Both the position numbers and the translations under genes were made by a program. This document shows positions 36,225 to 43,974 of a stretch of 64,000 bases of DNA, one piece after another (position 1 is the stretch's first letter; each line of letters begins with the position of its first letter). The notes under the pieces are model-generated. The model had not been told where the DNA came from. It saw only the letters and a program-made list of their open reading frames with translations, and did no database searches. Location: assembly GCA_963714125.1 (NCBI GenBank), contig OY970234.1:3162001-3226000 (forward strand), given 5' to 3'. Origin of the DNA: CAWCAW01 sp963714125 (GTDB lineage: Bacteria > Actinomycetota > Acidimicrobiia > Acidimicrobiales > UBA8190).

Positions 36225-37247
36225 TCAATTTGCTTCCCGAGTGGCCACGAACCAGGCGGCGATCTGGGCACGCGAGCGAAAGCTGAGACGATTTCTGATT
36301 CGCTCCACATGACCCTCTGCCGACCGTTCGTTGATGCCCAGTCGGACCGCTATCTCCTTGTTCGACAGTCCTTCGGCCACCAATTCGGCCACCTCGCGCT
36401 GCCGGCGCGTCAAAACGGGCACGGCCCGAGAGCGGATGGGTCGCAAGCCGAGGAACCGTCGAATGGCGTCGGCGATCGCGTCGGCATTGCCGATGTACGG
36501 GAGATGTGATCGACCTGGGAACACCTCTAGCTTGGCCACCGGGATGCTTTCAGCCAGTAAGCGTCCCTGTGCCAGCGGTGCGGCCCGATCCCCTTCGCGG
36601 TGCATCACCAGGGTGCGGGCCTCGATAAGCCCCAACACCTCGGTCAGGTCGACCCGGTACGACAGCGCCAGCATCGCTGCCGCCGTTTCAGGCGGTGAGG
36701 CCTCTCGCTGGTAGCGGGCAAACACATCTTTCACAGAGTTAGGGGCGTCAGGAGCGAAGATGTCACTCAGCACATCGGAGCCGAGGCCCCAGTGGGAGCG
36801 AACCAAGCCGACGACGTGTTGTTGCACGACGGGATCGGACAGGTCGAATCCGCGTACCCATCCGCCGTAGAGAACGAGCTGGGAAACCCGTTGCGGGTGG
36901 ATCGCCGCCCATGTCGCTGCAACAGCCGCGCCCAATGACGCGCCTACAAGATCGACCTTCGTAGCACCAACGGCCTCCACGACGGCGCTCAGCGTTTCCA
37001 ACTCGAGATCCATCGATGGCGGATGCACGCAAGCTCCAGACAGCCCGCAGCCGGGCTTGTCGTACCGCACGAGCGTCCGACCCTGAGCCAGCTTTTCGAA
37101 GTATCGGCGCTCGGGAGGCATCGCCCAGCTCAGCTCGAGGTGCGTCAGCCACCCCGCGACGTAGACGAGCGGTGGTCCGTCGCCTGTTCGGGCGTAGGAA
37201 ACCTTGGTGCCATCATCGAGTTGGGTCGACTCGATCGTCTGTTCCAA
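36225..37247 (-). CDS. Alpha/beta-hydrolase fused to a C-terminal LuxR-type HTH
   Basis: 340 residues. Residues 1-265 are an alpha/beta hydrolase: oxyanion region 'LVYVAGWLTHLELSW', nucleophile Ser in 'VDLVGASLGAAVAATWA', acid Asp in 'MHREGDRAAPL' and His in 'FPGRSHLPYIGN'. Residues about 278-335 are a LuxR DNA-binding domain ('VLTRRQREVAELVAEGLSN', 'EIAVRLGINERSAEGHVERI'). The full triad is present, so the enzyme part may hydrolyse or bind an ester, lactone or similar ligand and control DNA binding. This fusion is known in a few actinobacterial regulators. The natural ligand is unknown. The 237-bp gap upstream probably holds its promoter. Confidence 0.88.
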   Translation of the reverse strand: MEQTIESTQLDDGTKVSYARTGDGPPLVYVAGWLTHLELSWAMPPERRYFEKLAQGRTLVRYDKPGCGLSGACVHPPSMDLELETLSAVVEAVGATKVDLVGASLGAAVAATWAAIHPQRVSQLVLYGGWVRGFDLSDPVVQQHVVGLVRSHWGLGSDVLSDIFAPDAPNSVKDVFARYQREASPPETAAAMLALSYRVDLTEVLGLIEARTLVMHREGDRAAPLAQGRLLAESIPVAKLEVFPGRSHLPYIGNADAIADAIRRFLGLRPIRSRAVPVLTRRQREVAELVAEGLSNKEIAVRLGINERSAEGHVERIRNRLSFRSRAQIAAWFVATREAN

Positions 37248-37484
37248 GATCTCATTCTGACGCTAGATCCAGGGCAGCCACCAGAGCCCCAGTTACGGCC
37301 CGCACGGCCGGTCATTGCTGGGGTATCCAACCGGGGGAGTTCCTGAGCCAGAAGATCAACATTCGGTGCGAACGAAGGCCGATGGCTCGGCGGAGCGCGC
37401 CTGATGAATCGGATCGCCATTCATCGACCGAGCAGTGCTTTACCGGTTACTGGTCTCAGCATCAGGTACGAAGAGAAAGCCGAG
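37248..37484. other. Spacer between hydrolase-LuxR and repeat surface protein genes
   Basis: 237 bp. No gene. It is less GC-rich around 37380-37480 and holds the promoter of the hydrolase-LuxR gene. Confidence 0.35.
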
Positions 37485-39149
37485 TTATGAGTTAGTCATG
37501 CCGACGACGGGCCGGTTGAGATGGATATCACTCGCCGAACCGTGGAATACGCCACCCGGCCCGAAGCCGAAAACCCCACCATCGGCGCCCACCAGCCAGT
37601 AACCGTTCCCCTCCGGTGCCGCAGCTACACCCACCACCGCCTGATCGAGATGCATCCCAGACGCGGATCCATAGAACGGAGCATCAAAACCAAACACCCC
37701 GCCGTCACCCGCCACCAACCAGTACCCGCCGGTAGCAGGGTCGCCGGCTATGCCGACAATGGGCTGATTGAGATGGATATCACTCGCCGAACCGTGGAAT
37801 ACGCCACCCGGCCCGAAGCCGAAAACCCCACCATCGGCGCCCACCAGCCAGTAACCGTTCCCCTCCGGTGCCGCAGCTACACCCACCACCGCCTGATCGA
37901 GATGCATCCCAGACGCGGATCCATAGAACGGAGCATCAAAACCAAACACCCCGCCGTCACCCGCCACCAACCAGTACCCGCCGGTAGCAGGGTCGCCGGC
38001 TATGCCGACAATGGGCTGATTGAGATGGATGTCGCTCGCCGAACCGTGGAATACGGCGCCCGGCCCGAAGCCGAAAACCCCACCATCGGCGCCCACCAGC
38101 CAGTAACCGTTCCCCTCCGGTGCCGCAGCTACTCCCACCACCGCCTGATCGAGATGCATCCCAGACGCGGATCCATAGAACGGAGCATCAAAACCAAACA
38201 CCCCACCATCGGCCGCCACCAACGAGTAGGTGTCGTCGTTCTCCGGCGAAGTCACGTCAGGGGTGATGGTGACCTCGGGCGTCCCGGTCGAATCCTCACT
38301 CATGGACGCGCCTGTGGCGCTCGTCTCCCAGAAACTCGATCCGGCCCCTCCGCCGCCACCGGCATAGTTATTGCCCCCGGCGCCACCCCCGAAGTAGCCA
38401 CCGCCTCCGCCGCCGCCCTCACCGGCGTACCCGCTGCTGCCGCCTTGGCCTCGGGTCCCGGAAGCCGCCGGCGATCCGTTGCCGGCTCCCCCAGCTGGGG
38501 ATCCAAGCCCGCCATTGCTACCCGGCCCTCCGGGGCTCGTGCACGGCGGATAGCCGTTGCCTCCGCTCCCGGCACCGGAGATCAGCGTGTCGCCAGCCTG
38601 ACCCCCGGCTCCACCCAGACATCCAGAGGTGGCACCTCCTCCCCCCCCGCCGCCGCCCGCCACAACCAGTCGGGTGTCGCTGGTGGTAAGGGAACATGTC
38701 GCCATCGAACACGTGCGCACGTCGGACGCACCGCCACCTGCACCACCGCAGCCGTTGCCGCCACCACCGTTGAACGCCGGGGCCACCGTCGTACTCGTGC
38801 AGTCGGTTTCACCGCCGGGTCCGCCTACCTCCACGTAGAGGGTCTGACCGGGTGTGACTGCCACGGTGGCCGTGACGGACGCGCCCTTGCCTGCTGGGTA
38901 GACCCCGGTAACTGGAATCGTATTGGTGTTCTCCGGGCCGTTCCCACCGGGCGCCCCGATCGCGGTGACCGTAATGGCCGTCACCCCCGTCGGGACGATG
39001 TACGTCTGTTCCCCTCCAGTGTACGAATACATGCTCGCGGCCGAGGTGGCCGCGGCAACCCCGGTCAGGAACAGCGCTGATGAGACAGTCGTGAGCACGA
39101 GCAGGACGATGCCGCAACCAAGCCGCATTCCGGTCTTCATACCGATCAT
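37485..39149 (-). CDS. Secreted glycine-rich protein with 42-residue 'GYWLV' repeats
   Basis: 554 residues. The start ATG at 39149 is preferred because GGTGGAGGGT precedes it; the frame is open 23 codons further. A signal peptide ('MKTGMRLGCGIVLLVLTTVSSALFLTGVAAA') leads to a glycine-rich domain (about 40-290, 'GGAGGGAS', 'AGGGGGGGG', 'GGNNYAGGGGGAGSSF') like the extracellular Gly-rich domain of ALK-type and many bacterial surface proteins. Residues about 300-554 are six half-repeats of 42 residues alternating 'GVFGFDAPFYGSASGMHLDQ' with 'GVFGFGPGAVFHGSASDIHL'. Such 'GYWLV..DGGVF.F' repeats are frequent in Acidimicrobiia. A surface or adhesive role is inference. Confidence 0.85.
   Translation of the reverse strand: MIGMKTGMRLGCGIVLLVLTTVSSALFLTGVAAATSAASMYSYTGGEQTYIVPTGVTAITVTAIGAPGGNGPENTNTIPVTGVYPAGKGASVTATVAVTPGQTLYVEVGGPGGETDCTSTTVAPAFNGGGGNGCGGAGGGASDVRTCSMATCSLTTSDTRLVVAGGGGGGGGATSGCLGGAGGQAGDTLISGAGSGGNGYPPCTSPGGPGSNGGLGSPAGGAGNGSPAASGTRGQGGSSGYAGEGGGGGGGYFGGGAGGNNYAGGGGGAGSSFWETSATGASMSEDSTGTPEVTITPDVTSPENDDTYSLVAADGGVFGFDAPFYGSASGMHLDQAVVGVAAAPEGNGYWLVGADGGVFGFGPGAVFHGSASDIHLNQPIVGIAGDPATGGYWLVAGDGGVFGFDAPFYGSASGMHLDQAVVGVAAAPEGNGYWLVGADGGVFGFGPGGVFHGSASDIHLNQPIVGIAGDPATGGYWLVAGDGGVFGFDAPFYGSASGMHLDQAVVGVAAAPEGNGYWLVGADGGVFGFGPGGVFHGSASDIHLNRPVVGMTNS
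37516..38219 (-). repeat. Near-identical 252-bp tandem repeats (84 codons)
   Basis: TTGAGATGGAT at 37516, 37768 and 38020 marks a 252-bp period. The three units differ by only a few bases over most of their length (for example ATATCACT versus GTCGCTCG). Each encodes one pair of 42-residue half-repeats. The low divergence points to recent expansion or gene conversion, and may collapse in short-read assembly. Confidence 0.9.
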
Positions 39150-39365
39150 GACCCTCCACCCTCGCGTCGCAATTTTCTCTGACAAAGCGTCGACATCGAC
39201 GCCCAGGTCCTCGATCACATCTCACTGAGCGACCAGACGGTGATGGTCGTATCGCAGTGGCGCGTAACCCTGAAAAGTCAGTGTCGCACGGCGCCTGGCG
39301 AACGACGTGGATGGCCGCCGTCAAGAGACACACTGCGCCAGCTCCATTGCCAGTCCGACGATCGG

Positions 39366-39405
39366 TGTCAGGGACATTCCCGGACCCTGGCGTGAGCGAG
39401 GTTCA
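39366..39405 (+). repeat. Dispersed repeat copy D
   Basis: Contains GGGACATTCC, then CCCTGGCGTGAGCGAGG and an extension ATGATTTGG.CAATGCG shared with copy A. It is the best match to copy A over about 45 bases. Confidence 0.88.
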
Positions 39406-39424
39406 CATGATTTGGTTCAATGCG

Positions 39425-39464
39425 TTCAAGGCACGTTGCCGGACCGTAGGCGTGGGCGAGCGTC
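39425..39464 (+). repeat. Dispersed repeat copy E (tandem to D)
   Basis: TTCAAGGCACGTTGCCGGAC and GTAGGCGTGGGCGAGCG, then ATGACTTTGG, starting 59 bp after copy D. D and E therefore form a tandem pair of about 59-bp units. Confidence 0.75.
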
Positions 39465-39501
39465 ATGACTTTGGTGTGGCGAGTTGCAAGTCGGTTGCTC
39501 G

Positions 39502-39744
39502 TCAGCCCTCCGGCTGATACCTGGGGTTCGCCTGGTACTCCCCGGTAGGTACGCCGTCATCGCCTATCTTCCACGCCCCTTTGACGCCTTCCGGCGGCAC
39601 CGCACCATTTGGATCGAACCGGGCATCGATTTCGTATACCCAGGCGCCTGGCTTGGTCTTGGCCTCAGCGAGAAGCCCAGGGGGCAGGGAGTCCGGATCG
39701 AACGAAGACGAATCCCGCTTCTTGTTTTTGCCGAGTATCGCCAT
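39502..39744 (-). CDS. Small hypothetical protein between repeat copies
   Basis: 80 residues, ATG 39744 ('MAILGKNKKRDSSSFDPDSL'). 'PGAWVYEIDARFDPNGAVPP', 'GAWKIGDDGVPTGEYQANPRY' look like a small beta-rich protein. No cysteine, signal peptide or catalytic motif. A reminiscent pattern (DP.G.VPPE...G.W.VD..G) occurs in actinobacterial hypotheticals of this length, as far as I recall. It is the only gene between copies E and F. Confidence 0.65.
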   Translation of the reverse strand: MAILGKNKKRDSSSFDPDSLPPGLLAEAKTKPGAWVYEIDARFDPNGAVPPEGVKGAWKIGDDGVPTGEYQANPRYQPEG

Positions 39745-39819
39745 GGATCAACACAATCCCCCTTCTGGGCCGGGTGCGCATGATCTGACAAACCAATCAT
39801 CCCCGCCCGATATCGGCCC

Positions 39820-39856
39820 TCCCAAGGTACATTCCCGTACCTGGCGTCGGCCGGCA
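39820..39856 (+). repeat. Dispersed repeat copy F
   Basis: CCCAAGGTACATTCCCGTAC then CTGGCGTCGGCCGGCAATG. The right half has lost some bases compared with copy A; the centre is well kept. Confidence 0.72.
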
Positions 39857-39919
39857 ATGCCGCTCCCGCCATATCTCAGCGAGGGATGAATTGGCCAACC
39901 CAGAACACGGATCCCTGGC

Positions 39920-40552
39920 TCATGTGGTCCTTGCCCGAATCTCAGTTGCCAGGTCGTCCAGAAACAAGGCCCGGTCGCCTCTGCCGGCTTGTCGCCAAAG
40001 TTCTTCTGCCTCTCGAAGAAGTTTGGCCGCCGGGTCGAATAGCTCGTCGGCATAAAACGCTGCCATTCGTTCCATAGCCAGCGCCCTTGAGTCGATCGAC
40101 CGACGATCTGTCAGATCGTCAAGGTGCTTCTGCTGGATTCGAGTCCGAACATTGAGGTTGCCCAGTTGAAGCCAGGCGGCTGCCGACTCGGATCGCTGGT
40201 TGGCACGATCGACCAGTCGTTGAAAACCCAGACCTTTCAGGTGCGGAACCAGGGCCGGAAACAGCCACATCTGGATCTCCTCGGGCATTGTCTCTGCCCA
40301 ATAGAAGGCGCCCTCGACGTGTTCTCGATAGTCCACCGTGACGATCAAGTCGGGGTCGGCGACAAGCGCGTCAAGGAGAAACGGCCAGGTGGCGCTCACA
40401 AGTTGATGTGAGCGTTGGGCACGAGCAACTTCGAACGCTTTCAACGCCGCTTTGGCCGCCCGCTGTGTATCACCGGCAAGGAGGGCGTCCGACGCCTGCT
40501 CCATCGCAGCGCGGGCCTCGGCTAGCAATTCCTGGCTCGACCTCCGGGGCAT
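39920..40552 (-). CDS. Hypothetical helical-repeat (TPR-like) protein
   Basis: 210 residues from ATG 40552 ('MPRRSSQELLAEARAAMEQA'); another in-frame ATG at 40585 adds 11 residues. The whole protein is helical, with 'ASDALLAGDTQRAAKAALKAFEVARAQ' (split over 20 residues) and 'DRRSIDSRALAMERMAAFYAD' 'LFDPAAKLLREAEELWRQAG' resembling TPR-like pairs. No catalytic motif. It may be a protein-interaction module. Single gene between repeat copies F and G. Confidence 0.65.
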   Translation of the reverse strand: MPRRSSQELLAEARAAMEQASDALLAGDTQRAAKAALKAFEVARAQRSHQLVSATWPFLLDALVADPDLIVTVDYREHVEGAFYWAETMPEEIQMWLFPALVPHLKGLGFQRLVDRANQRSESAAAWLQLGNLNVRTRIQQKHLDDLTDRRSIDSRALAMERMAAFYADELFDPAAKLLREAEELWRQAGRGDRALFLDDLATEIRARTT

Positions 40553-40620
40553 AACACCAGTCTGGCAAGCGAACCAGAACCACATCGTGGATCACCCGCT
40601 CGGCGTGCCCGTCCTCCGGG

Positions 40621-40658
40621 CTAAGGGATAGTTCCGAACCCTGGCGTGAGCGAACCTC
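40621..40658 (+). repeat. Dispersed repeat copy G
   Basis: CTAAGGGATAGTTCCGAAC and CCCTGGCGTGAGCGAAC; lies 68 bp beyond the start codon of the leftward gene at 40552. Confidence 0.75.
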
Positions 40659-40738
40659 ATCGAGTCTGAGTACGCCGTTCGTCGAAGGTCGCACTCGCTA
40701 GCGCTATACGAGCAATCCCGACGATGGAGCGGACCTTC

Positions 40739-41158
40739 TCAAGCCGAGATTTCGCCACCTTCAGCCCAAGCGATGTACTGGCCCTGATCATCGACTGGCA
40801 CAGGTCGCTGAGTTCGCCGGGCCCACTCGACGACGGCTCGACCGCACACCCGTGCTCCCTCAAACATGCGGAGTTCATCGCCGGGGCGCACCTCCCTCCA
40901 TAGGGGTAGGGAGCCGGGGGCAAATGGCACGATGACCGCACGAGTCGTATTGCCAAGAGCAACGGGGAAACCGCCGAACCACAAGACGAAGGCCCCCACC
41001 TGGTCGATTCCGACCATGCCGGGAAGGCCCCAGTTTGGTCGGTACTGGAACTTGACGTACTCCCCGTCTGACGGCCCGAGCGGCTTGGTACGACCGCCTT
41101 CTTCGGTTGTCAGAAGCCGAAGTGTGAGACCAAGAGCAAGCCAGTCGTCATCGACCAC
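40739..41158 (-). CDS. Stand-alone EF-Tu beta-barrel-like domain protein
   Basis: 139 residues from GTG 41158 (alternative TTG at 41302 lies inside repeat copy H and gives a poorly coding N-terminus). The segment 'LTLRLLTTEEGGRTKPLG', 'GEYVKFQYRPNW', 'VALGNTTRAVIVPFAPGS', 'PGDELRMFEGARVCGRAVVEW' follows the pattern of EF-Tu C-terminal barrel proteins ('...EEGGR..P...GYRP...', '...G..F...EG.R..G.G.V'). In EF-Tu this barrel binds tRNA or its partner. Free-standing copies are known as small hypothetical proteins. No GTPase domain is present, so translation activity is not implied. The true start is uncertain. Confidence 0.6.
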   Translation of the reverse strand: MVDDDWLALGLTLRLLTTEEGGRTKPLGPSDGEYVKFQYRPNWGLPGMVGIDQVGAFVLWFGGFPVALGNTTRAVIVPFAPGSLPLWREVRPGDELRMFEGARVCGRAVVEWARRTQRPVPVDDQGQYIAWAEGGEISA

Positions 41159-41297
41159 GTCCTTGTCGGGCGCCACTCCATCAGCATGGCTCGATTTCAA
41201 AGGTAACCACTCGTTGCCCGCTGAAACCGGGGCACCCTGGCAGGCCGACGCCACGTCCTGAGGGGCATGTAGCCCGATGCCAGAGTCCTCAAACCCA

Positions 41298-41334
41298 CTC
41301 AAGGGACATTTCCAGACCGTGGCGTGGGCCAGTC
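41298..41334 (+). repeat. Dispersed repeat copy H
   Basis: CTCAAGGGACATTTCCAGAC and CGTGGCGTGGGCCAGTC; spaced 11 bp from the stop of the leftward gene at 41346. Confidence 0.8.
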
Positions 41335-41345
41335 AACAGTTCCTG

Positions 41346-41564
41346 CTATATCCCAGCGAGGGATTCACGAAGCATCGCCATTGCTCGGTTGCGATTGTCC
41401 TTGGTGGTCGGTTGATCATCCACCGTCACCGTCGTTCCGGTGGGGAGGTGTGTAATGCGAATTGAACACGCCCCGCCACCGATTTGTCTTCCCACGTCGA
41501 TCCGTAGGTCCTCCGAGGCAAGCTCCACCCTATCCATCATGGCCGAAGTCGAGGGCAATGCCAT
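41346..41564 (-). CDS. Release-factor (RF-1 domain)-like mini-protein lacking the GGQ motif
   Basis: 72 residues, ATG 41564 (second start possible at 41540). Its 'EDLRIDVGRQIGGGACS' then 'IRITHLPTGTTVTVDDQ' and 'TKDNRNRAMAMLRESL' line up well with domain 3 of class I release factors, which read roughly 'DLRID..R..GAGGQHVN...SAIRITHLPTG..V..Q.......N..KA...L'. In the present protein the catalytic GGQ and about 11 residues after it are missing: the sequence goes from GGG to CSIRITHLP. So the fold remains but peptide release is unlikely. It may be a regulator, a decoy or a degraded fragment. Single gene between repeat copies K and H. Confidence 0.7.
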   Translation of the reverse strand: MALPSTSAMMDRVELASEDLRIDVGRQIGGGACSIRITHLPTGTTVTVDDQPTTKDNRNRAMAMLRESLAGI

Positions 41565-41569
41565 TGGGC

Positions 41570-41600
41570 CTCAAGGACATCCGTCGCTGGCGTGGGCAGA
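41570..41600 (+). repeat. Dispersed repeat copy K (short)
   Basis: CTCAAGGACATCC and GCTGGCGTGGGCAGACACG, with a shorter centre than the other copies. It lies only 5 bp upstream of the leftward start at 41564. Confidence 0.6.
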
Positions 41601-41663
41601 CACGTATCTTTCACTCGAAATCTCCGCACGCGTCCTCTCGATCCGTCGCAAGGGGCGTTCCTC

Positions 41664-41987
41664 TCACGGAAGCCGCCCTGGATCGGTCGACGGAGCGTGA
41701 CCGCCTTCCTGTTCGATTCTCCAGCGCCAACGGGCCCGTCGGGTTGCCGTCTCCTCACCGTCGCCACCGGCATACCAGCGAATGCTGCTCGTTGTAATCA
41801 GATGTTCTAAGTCTGCCCAGTAGAGAGGCCGGGGTTTGCCTAGGGCTTGGCGAACAATCCTTGGCATCCGTCGCAACTCATCAGCGGATGGCTCTGGAGG
41901 AGCGTCCTTGTGCACGACCACACGAAAGCCCTGTTCCGCAAAGAACTCCTCGATACTCGTAATGGAGGCGTCCTCTGGCAGCGGCAT
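41664..41987 (-). CDS. Small hypothetical protein between repeat copies J and K
   Basis: 107 residues from ATG 41987 ('MPLPEDASITSIEEFFAEQGFRV'); the frame is open 28 codons more, but that part is Arg-rich and overlaps repeat J. Segments 'DAPPEPSADELRRMPRIVRQALGKPRPLYWADLEHLI' (split) and 'SSIRWYAGGDGEETATRRARWRW' suggest a helical protein with an aromatic-rich end. No known motif. I recall similar short hypotheticals but cannot name a family. The start sits directly after GGGAG. Confidence 0.55.
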   Translation of the reverse strand: MPLPEDASITSIEEFFAEQGFRVVVHKDAPPEPSADELRRMPRIVRQALGKPRPLYWADLEHLITTSSIRWYAGGDGEETATRRARWRWRIEQEGGHAPSTDPGRLP

Positions 41988-42006
41988 CTCCCAATGATGC
42001 CCTGCT

Positions 42007-42043
42007 CGGTCCCTGCCGGGACTCCTGGCGTCAGCCGCTCGCC
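42007..42043 (+). repeat. Possible dispersed repeat copy J (weak)
   Basis: GGTCCCTGCCGGGACTCCTGGCGTCAGCCGC keeps only CTGGCGT and the flanking CC/GG pattern of the other copies. Included because it lies where a copy is expected (before the leftward start at 41987). Confidence 0.4.
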
Positions 42044-42500
42044 TGATAGTCGATGCTCGCCTGCTACTCACGAGTCGGACACCATCGTTGCCTACCTGAT
42101 CTGTGCCCCTCTTAGTGGTTCACGGGTTCCCGCTCAAAGGTCCAGCCCACGCATCACCACCGCCCTCTTCGAGGTCAATGCCGCCGGCTCAACCTTGATC
42201 GCCTTGGATCACCGCGTAGAAGCCACCGTCGACCCAGCTGACCCGACCCTTGCGTGGGTCCGGCCCACGGCTGCACTCACCGGTCAGACATTCGGCCACC
42301 AGCCGACCGAAGCCCGGTATCCGCCCCGATGAGAAATCGCTCTCGGCCAGAAGTCAAACGGAACCGGCTCTTTGCGGATGGCCCCATCACCAAGGTTCGA
42401 GGAGGCCCTATGGGACATCATTCCTGCTTTTGAGCCAGTCCCTGTAGCGGTGCTGCGTCGCCATCGCCCTAATGCCGCACGCACGACCAGCCAGTGCAAC
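42044..42500. other. Long spacer with no supported gene
   Basis: 457 bp between the gene at 41664-41987 and the binding-protein gene at 42501. Short open frames exist on both strands (for example 41847-42332 and 42284-42553), but none has a conserved-looking sequence or ribosome site. A remnant or noncoding region is likely. Confidence 0.4.
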
Positions 42501-43868
42501 TTACGACGTTCGCCGAACCATTGGTTTGTATCCAGGCGGCGGCAGGTAGCCACCTGTTGGACAGTCGAACCCTGTCGTCGGCGAAGGCGCTACCCGCTTG
42601 ATTTGGCCGTTCTGCACTTGTGCCAGAAGAAAGCAGTTCGTCGGGATGTTCTGCGCGGGATCGGTCACCGGAATGAGCCCACCGGAGTTGAACGCGGTCA
42701 CCTTGTTAAGCGCGGCGATGAGCCCCGCACGTGTGGGGGGATTGCCGGCATGCTTGAGAGCGTCTACAAAGAGCTCCGCCGAAGTCCAACCGATGACGGA
42801 CTCGACCGCGAATGCGGGGTGTGGGTCAATCTTCTTCACCCACTTGACGAAGAGCTTTACGGCAGGGACAGTTTGGGCGTCACTGCCCAGGTATAGAGCG
42901 TAATTTTGGGAGATATACATCTGGTTGGCGGCGCTTCTGGCGAGCGACAGAAGGTCGCCTGAATAGGCCTCCCCCTCGATGTTGATAGGCGTGAAGCTCT
43001 GCTGTCGCATCTGAATGGCCAGGGTGGCTGTAAGGGTGTCGGGGAGTTCCATTCCCACGAACATCTGCACACCATTATGTTTCATGTGCAATATGTCGGG
43101 AATGAAGTTTGTCTCAAAGACCCCGGCGCCACGGTCGTAGACGATCTGGAAGCCCACATGCTTCATTGCGGCCTCATACGCGCTCTCGATAGCAACAGTG
43201 GCTGGTGTGGCATTCTCCCAGATGATTCCCACCTTCTTTATCGCCTGAGGATATTTGTTCTTCAGATACTTGAAGAATCCCAAGGGAGGGTCGACGACGG
43301 TATTTGGAAGGGGGCTGTACACGTTGGGATCTCTCGCCATACCAACGTCGAGTGGCAGTGTGATGTCGGGCACATGGGCAAGGTCGATAAGCGGTTGCTC
43401 CGCGGCATCGAGAATTGAGAATCCGCCCACCAGTGCAAGGTCATTGCGGATCTGTGCTCCGGTCTCCGTGGAGACGAGACCTCCGGAAAACATACTGTCC
43501 CGAGAATCGAGAATCAGCTTGCGCCTGTTCACTCCGCCCAGACTGTTGATGTATGCGAAATAGGCCTTCGTGCCGTCTCGAGCTGATACGAAGGGGCCCG
43601 GCAGGGGCGACGACAGGTCGTCGACCTGACCAACAGTCACCGAGGAAGGGGTGACACCGGGAGATGGAGCGCCATTGTTGGTCGACGTGTCCGACGGGGC
43701 TGGGGCGGTCGACGCAATTGTGGGCGACGGCGTGTGTGTCGATGAGCAGGCTGTCAGAAGCAACCCGAACACCGACAAGGCGATTGCCCCAACCAAGTGT
43801 TGCGGGATCGTCCCGATCCGCCGGCATCGGATCCTTTCAAGGCTCGGTGCCCTTGTCCTCGAGTGCAT
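42501..43868 (-). CDS. Branched-chain amino acid-type ABC substrate-binding lipoprotein
   Basis: 455 residues from ATG 43868, which is preceded by GAGGAG; the frame is open 16 codons further. The signal ends in a lipobox ('LLLTACSST'), then a Ser/Thr/Pro linker of about 50 residues and a periplasmic-binding type 1 fold: 'VTVGQVDDLSSPLPGPFVSA', 'YFAYINSLGGVNRRKL', 'LVGGFSILDAAEQPLI', 'GIIWENATPATVAIESAYE' and 'SAELFVDALKHAGNPPTRAGL'. This matches LivJ-like (Peripla_BP_6) proteins. No permease or ATPase follows, so it may be an orphan receptor. The gene is in the accessory region and seems less GC-rich. Confidence 0.88.
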   Translation of the reverse strand: MHSRTRAPSLERIRCRRIGTIPQHLVGAIALSVFGLLLTACSSTHTPSPTIASTAPAPSDTSTNNGAPSPGVTPSSVTVGQVDDLSSPLPGPFVSARDGTKAYFAYINSLGGVNRRKLILDSRDSMFSGGLVSTETGAQIRNDLALVGGFSILDAAEQPLIDLAHVPDITLPLDVGMARDPNVYSPLPNTVVDPPLGFFKYLKNKYPQAIKKVGIIWENATPATVAIESAYEAAMKHVGFQIVYDRGAGVFETNFIPDILHMKHNGVQMFVGMELPDTLTATLAIQMRQQSFTPINIEGEAYSGDLLSLARSAANQMYISQNYALYLGSDAQTVPAVKLFVKWVKKIDPHPAFAVESVIGWTSAELFVDALKHAGNPPTRAGLIAALNKVTAFNSGGLIPVTDPAQNIPTNCFLLAQVQNGQIKRVAPSPTTGFDCPTGGYLPPPGYKPMVRRTS

Positions 43869-43974
43869 TGCCGCTCCTCGGCGTCTTACACGTCTGCCGA
43901 GAAGAAGGCGCGGCACCCGATCAACGGCTTGGTCGCACTTGCCACTGAGAGTCGAGCCAAAGACGTTCTGAGCC

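Larger units (their letters stand above)
39150..39501. other. Spacer upstream of surface protein, with two tandem repeat copies
   Basis: 352 bp without a gene. It contains dispersed repeat copies D and E in tandem (39366-39464) and the promoter of the surface protein. Confidence 0.55.

Noticed and set aside
37516..38219. Regular DNA repeats at 37.5-38.2 kb looked at first like a CRISPR array.
   Set aside because: The period is 252 bp with near-identical content throughout, no short repeat/unique spacer pattern, and the sequence is coding in one continuous frame (84 codons per unit).
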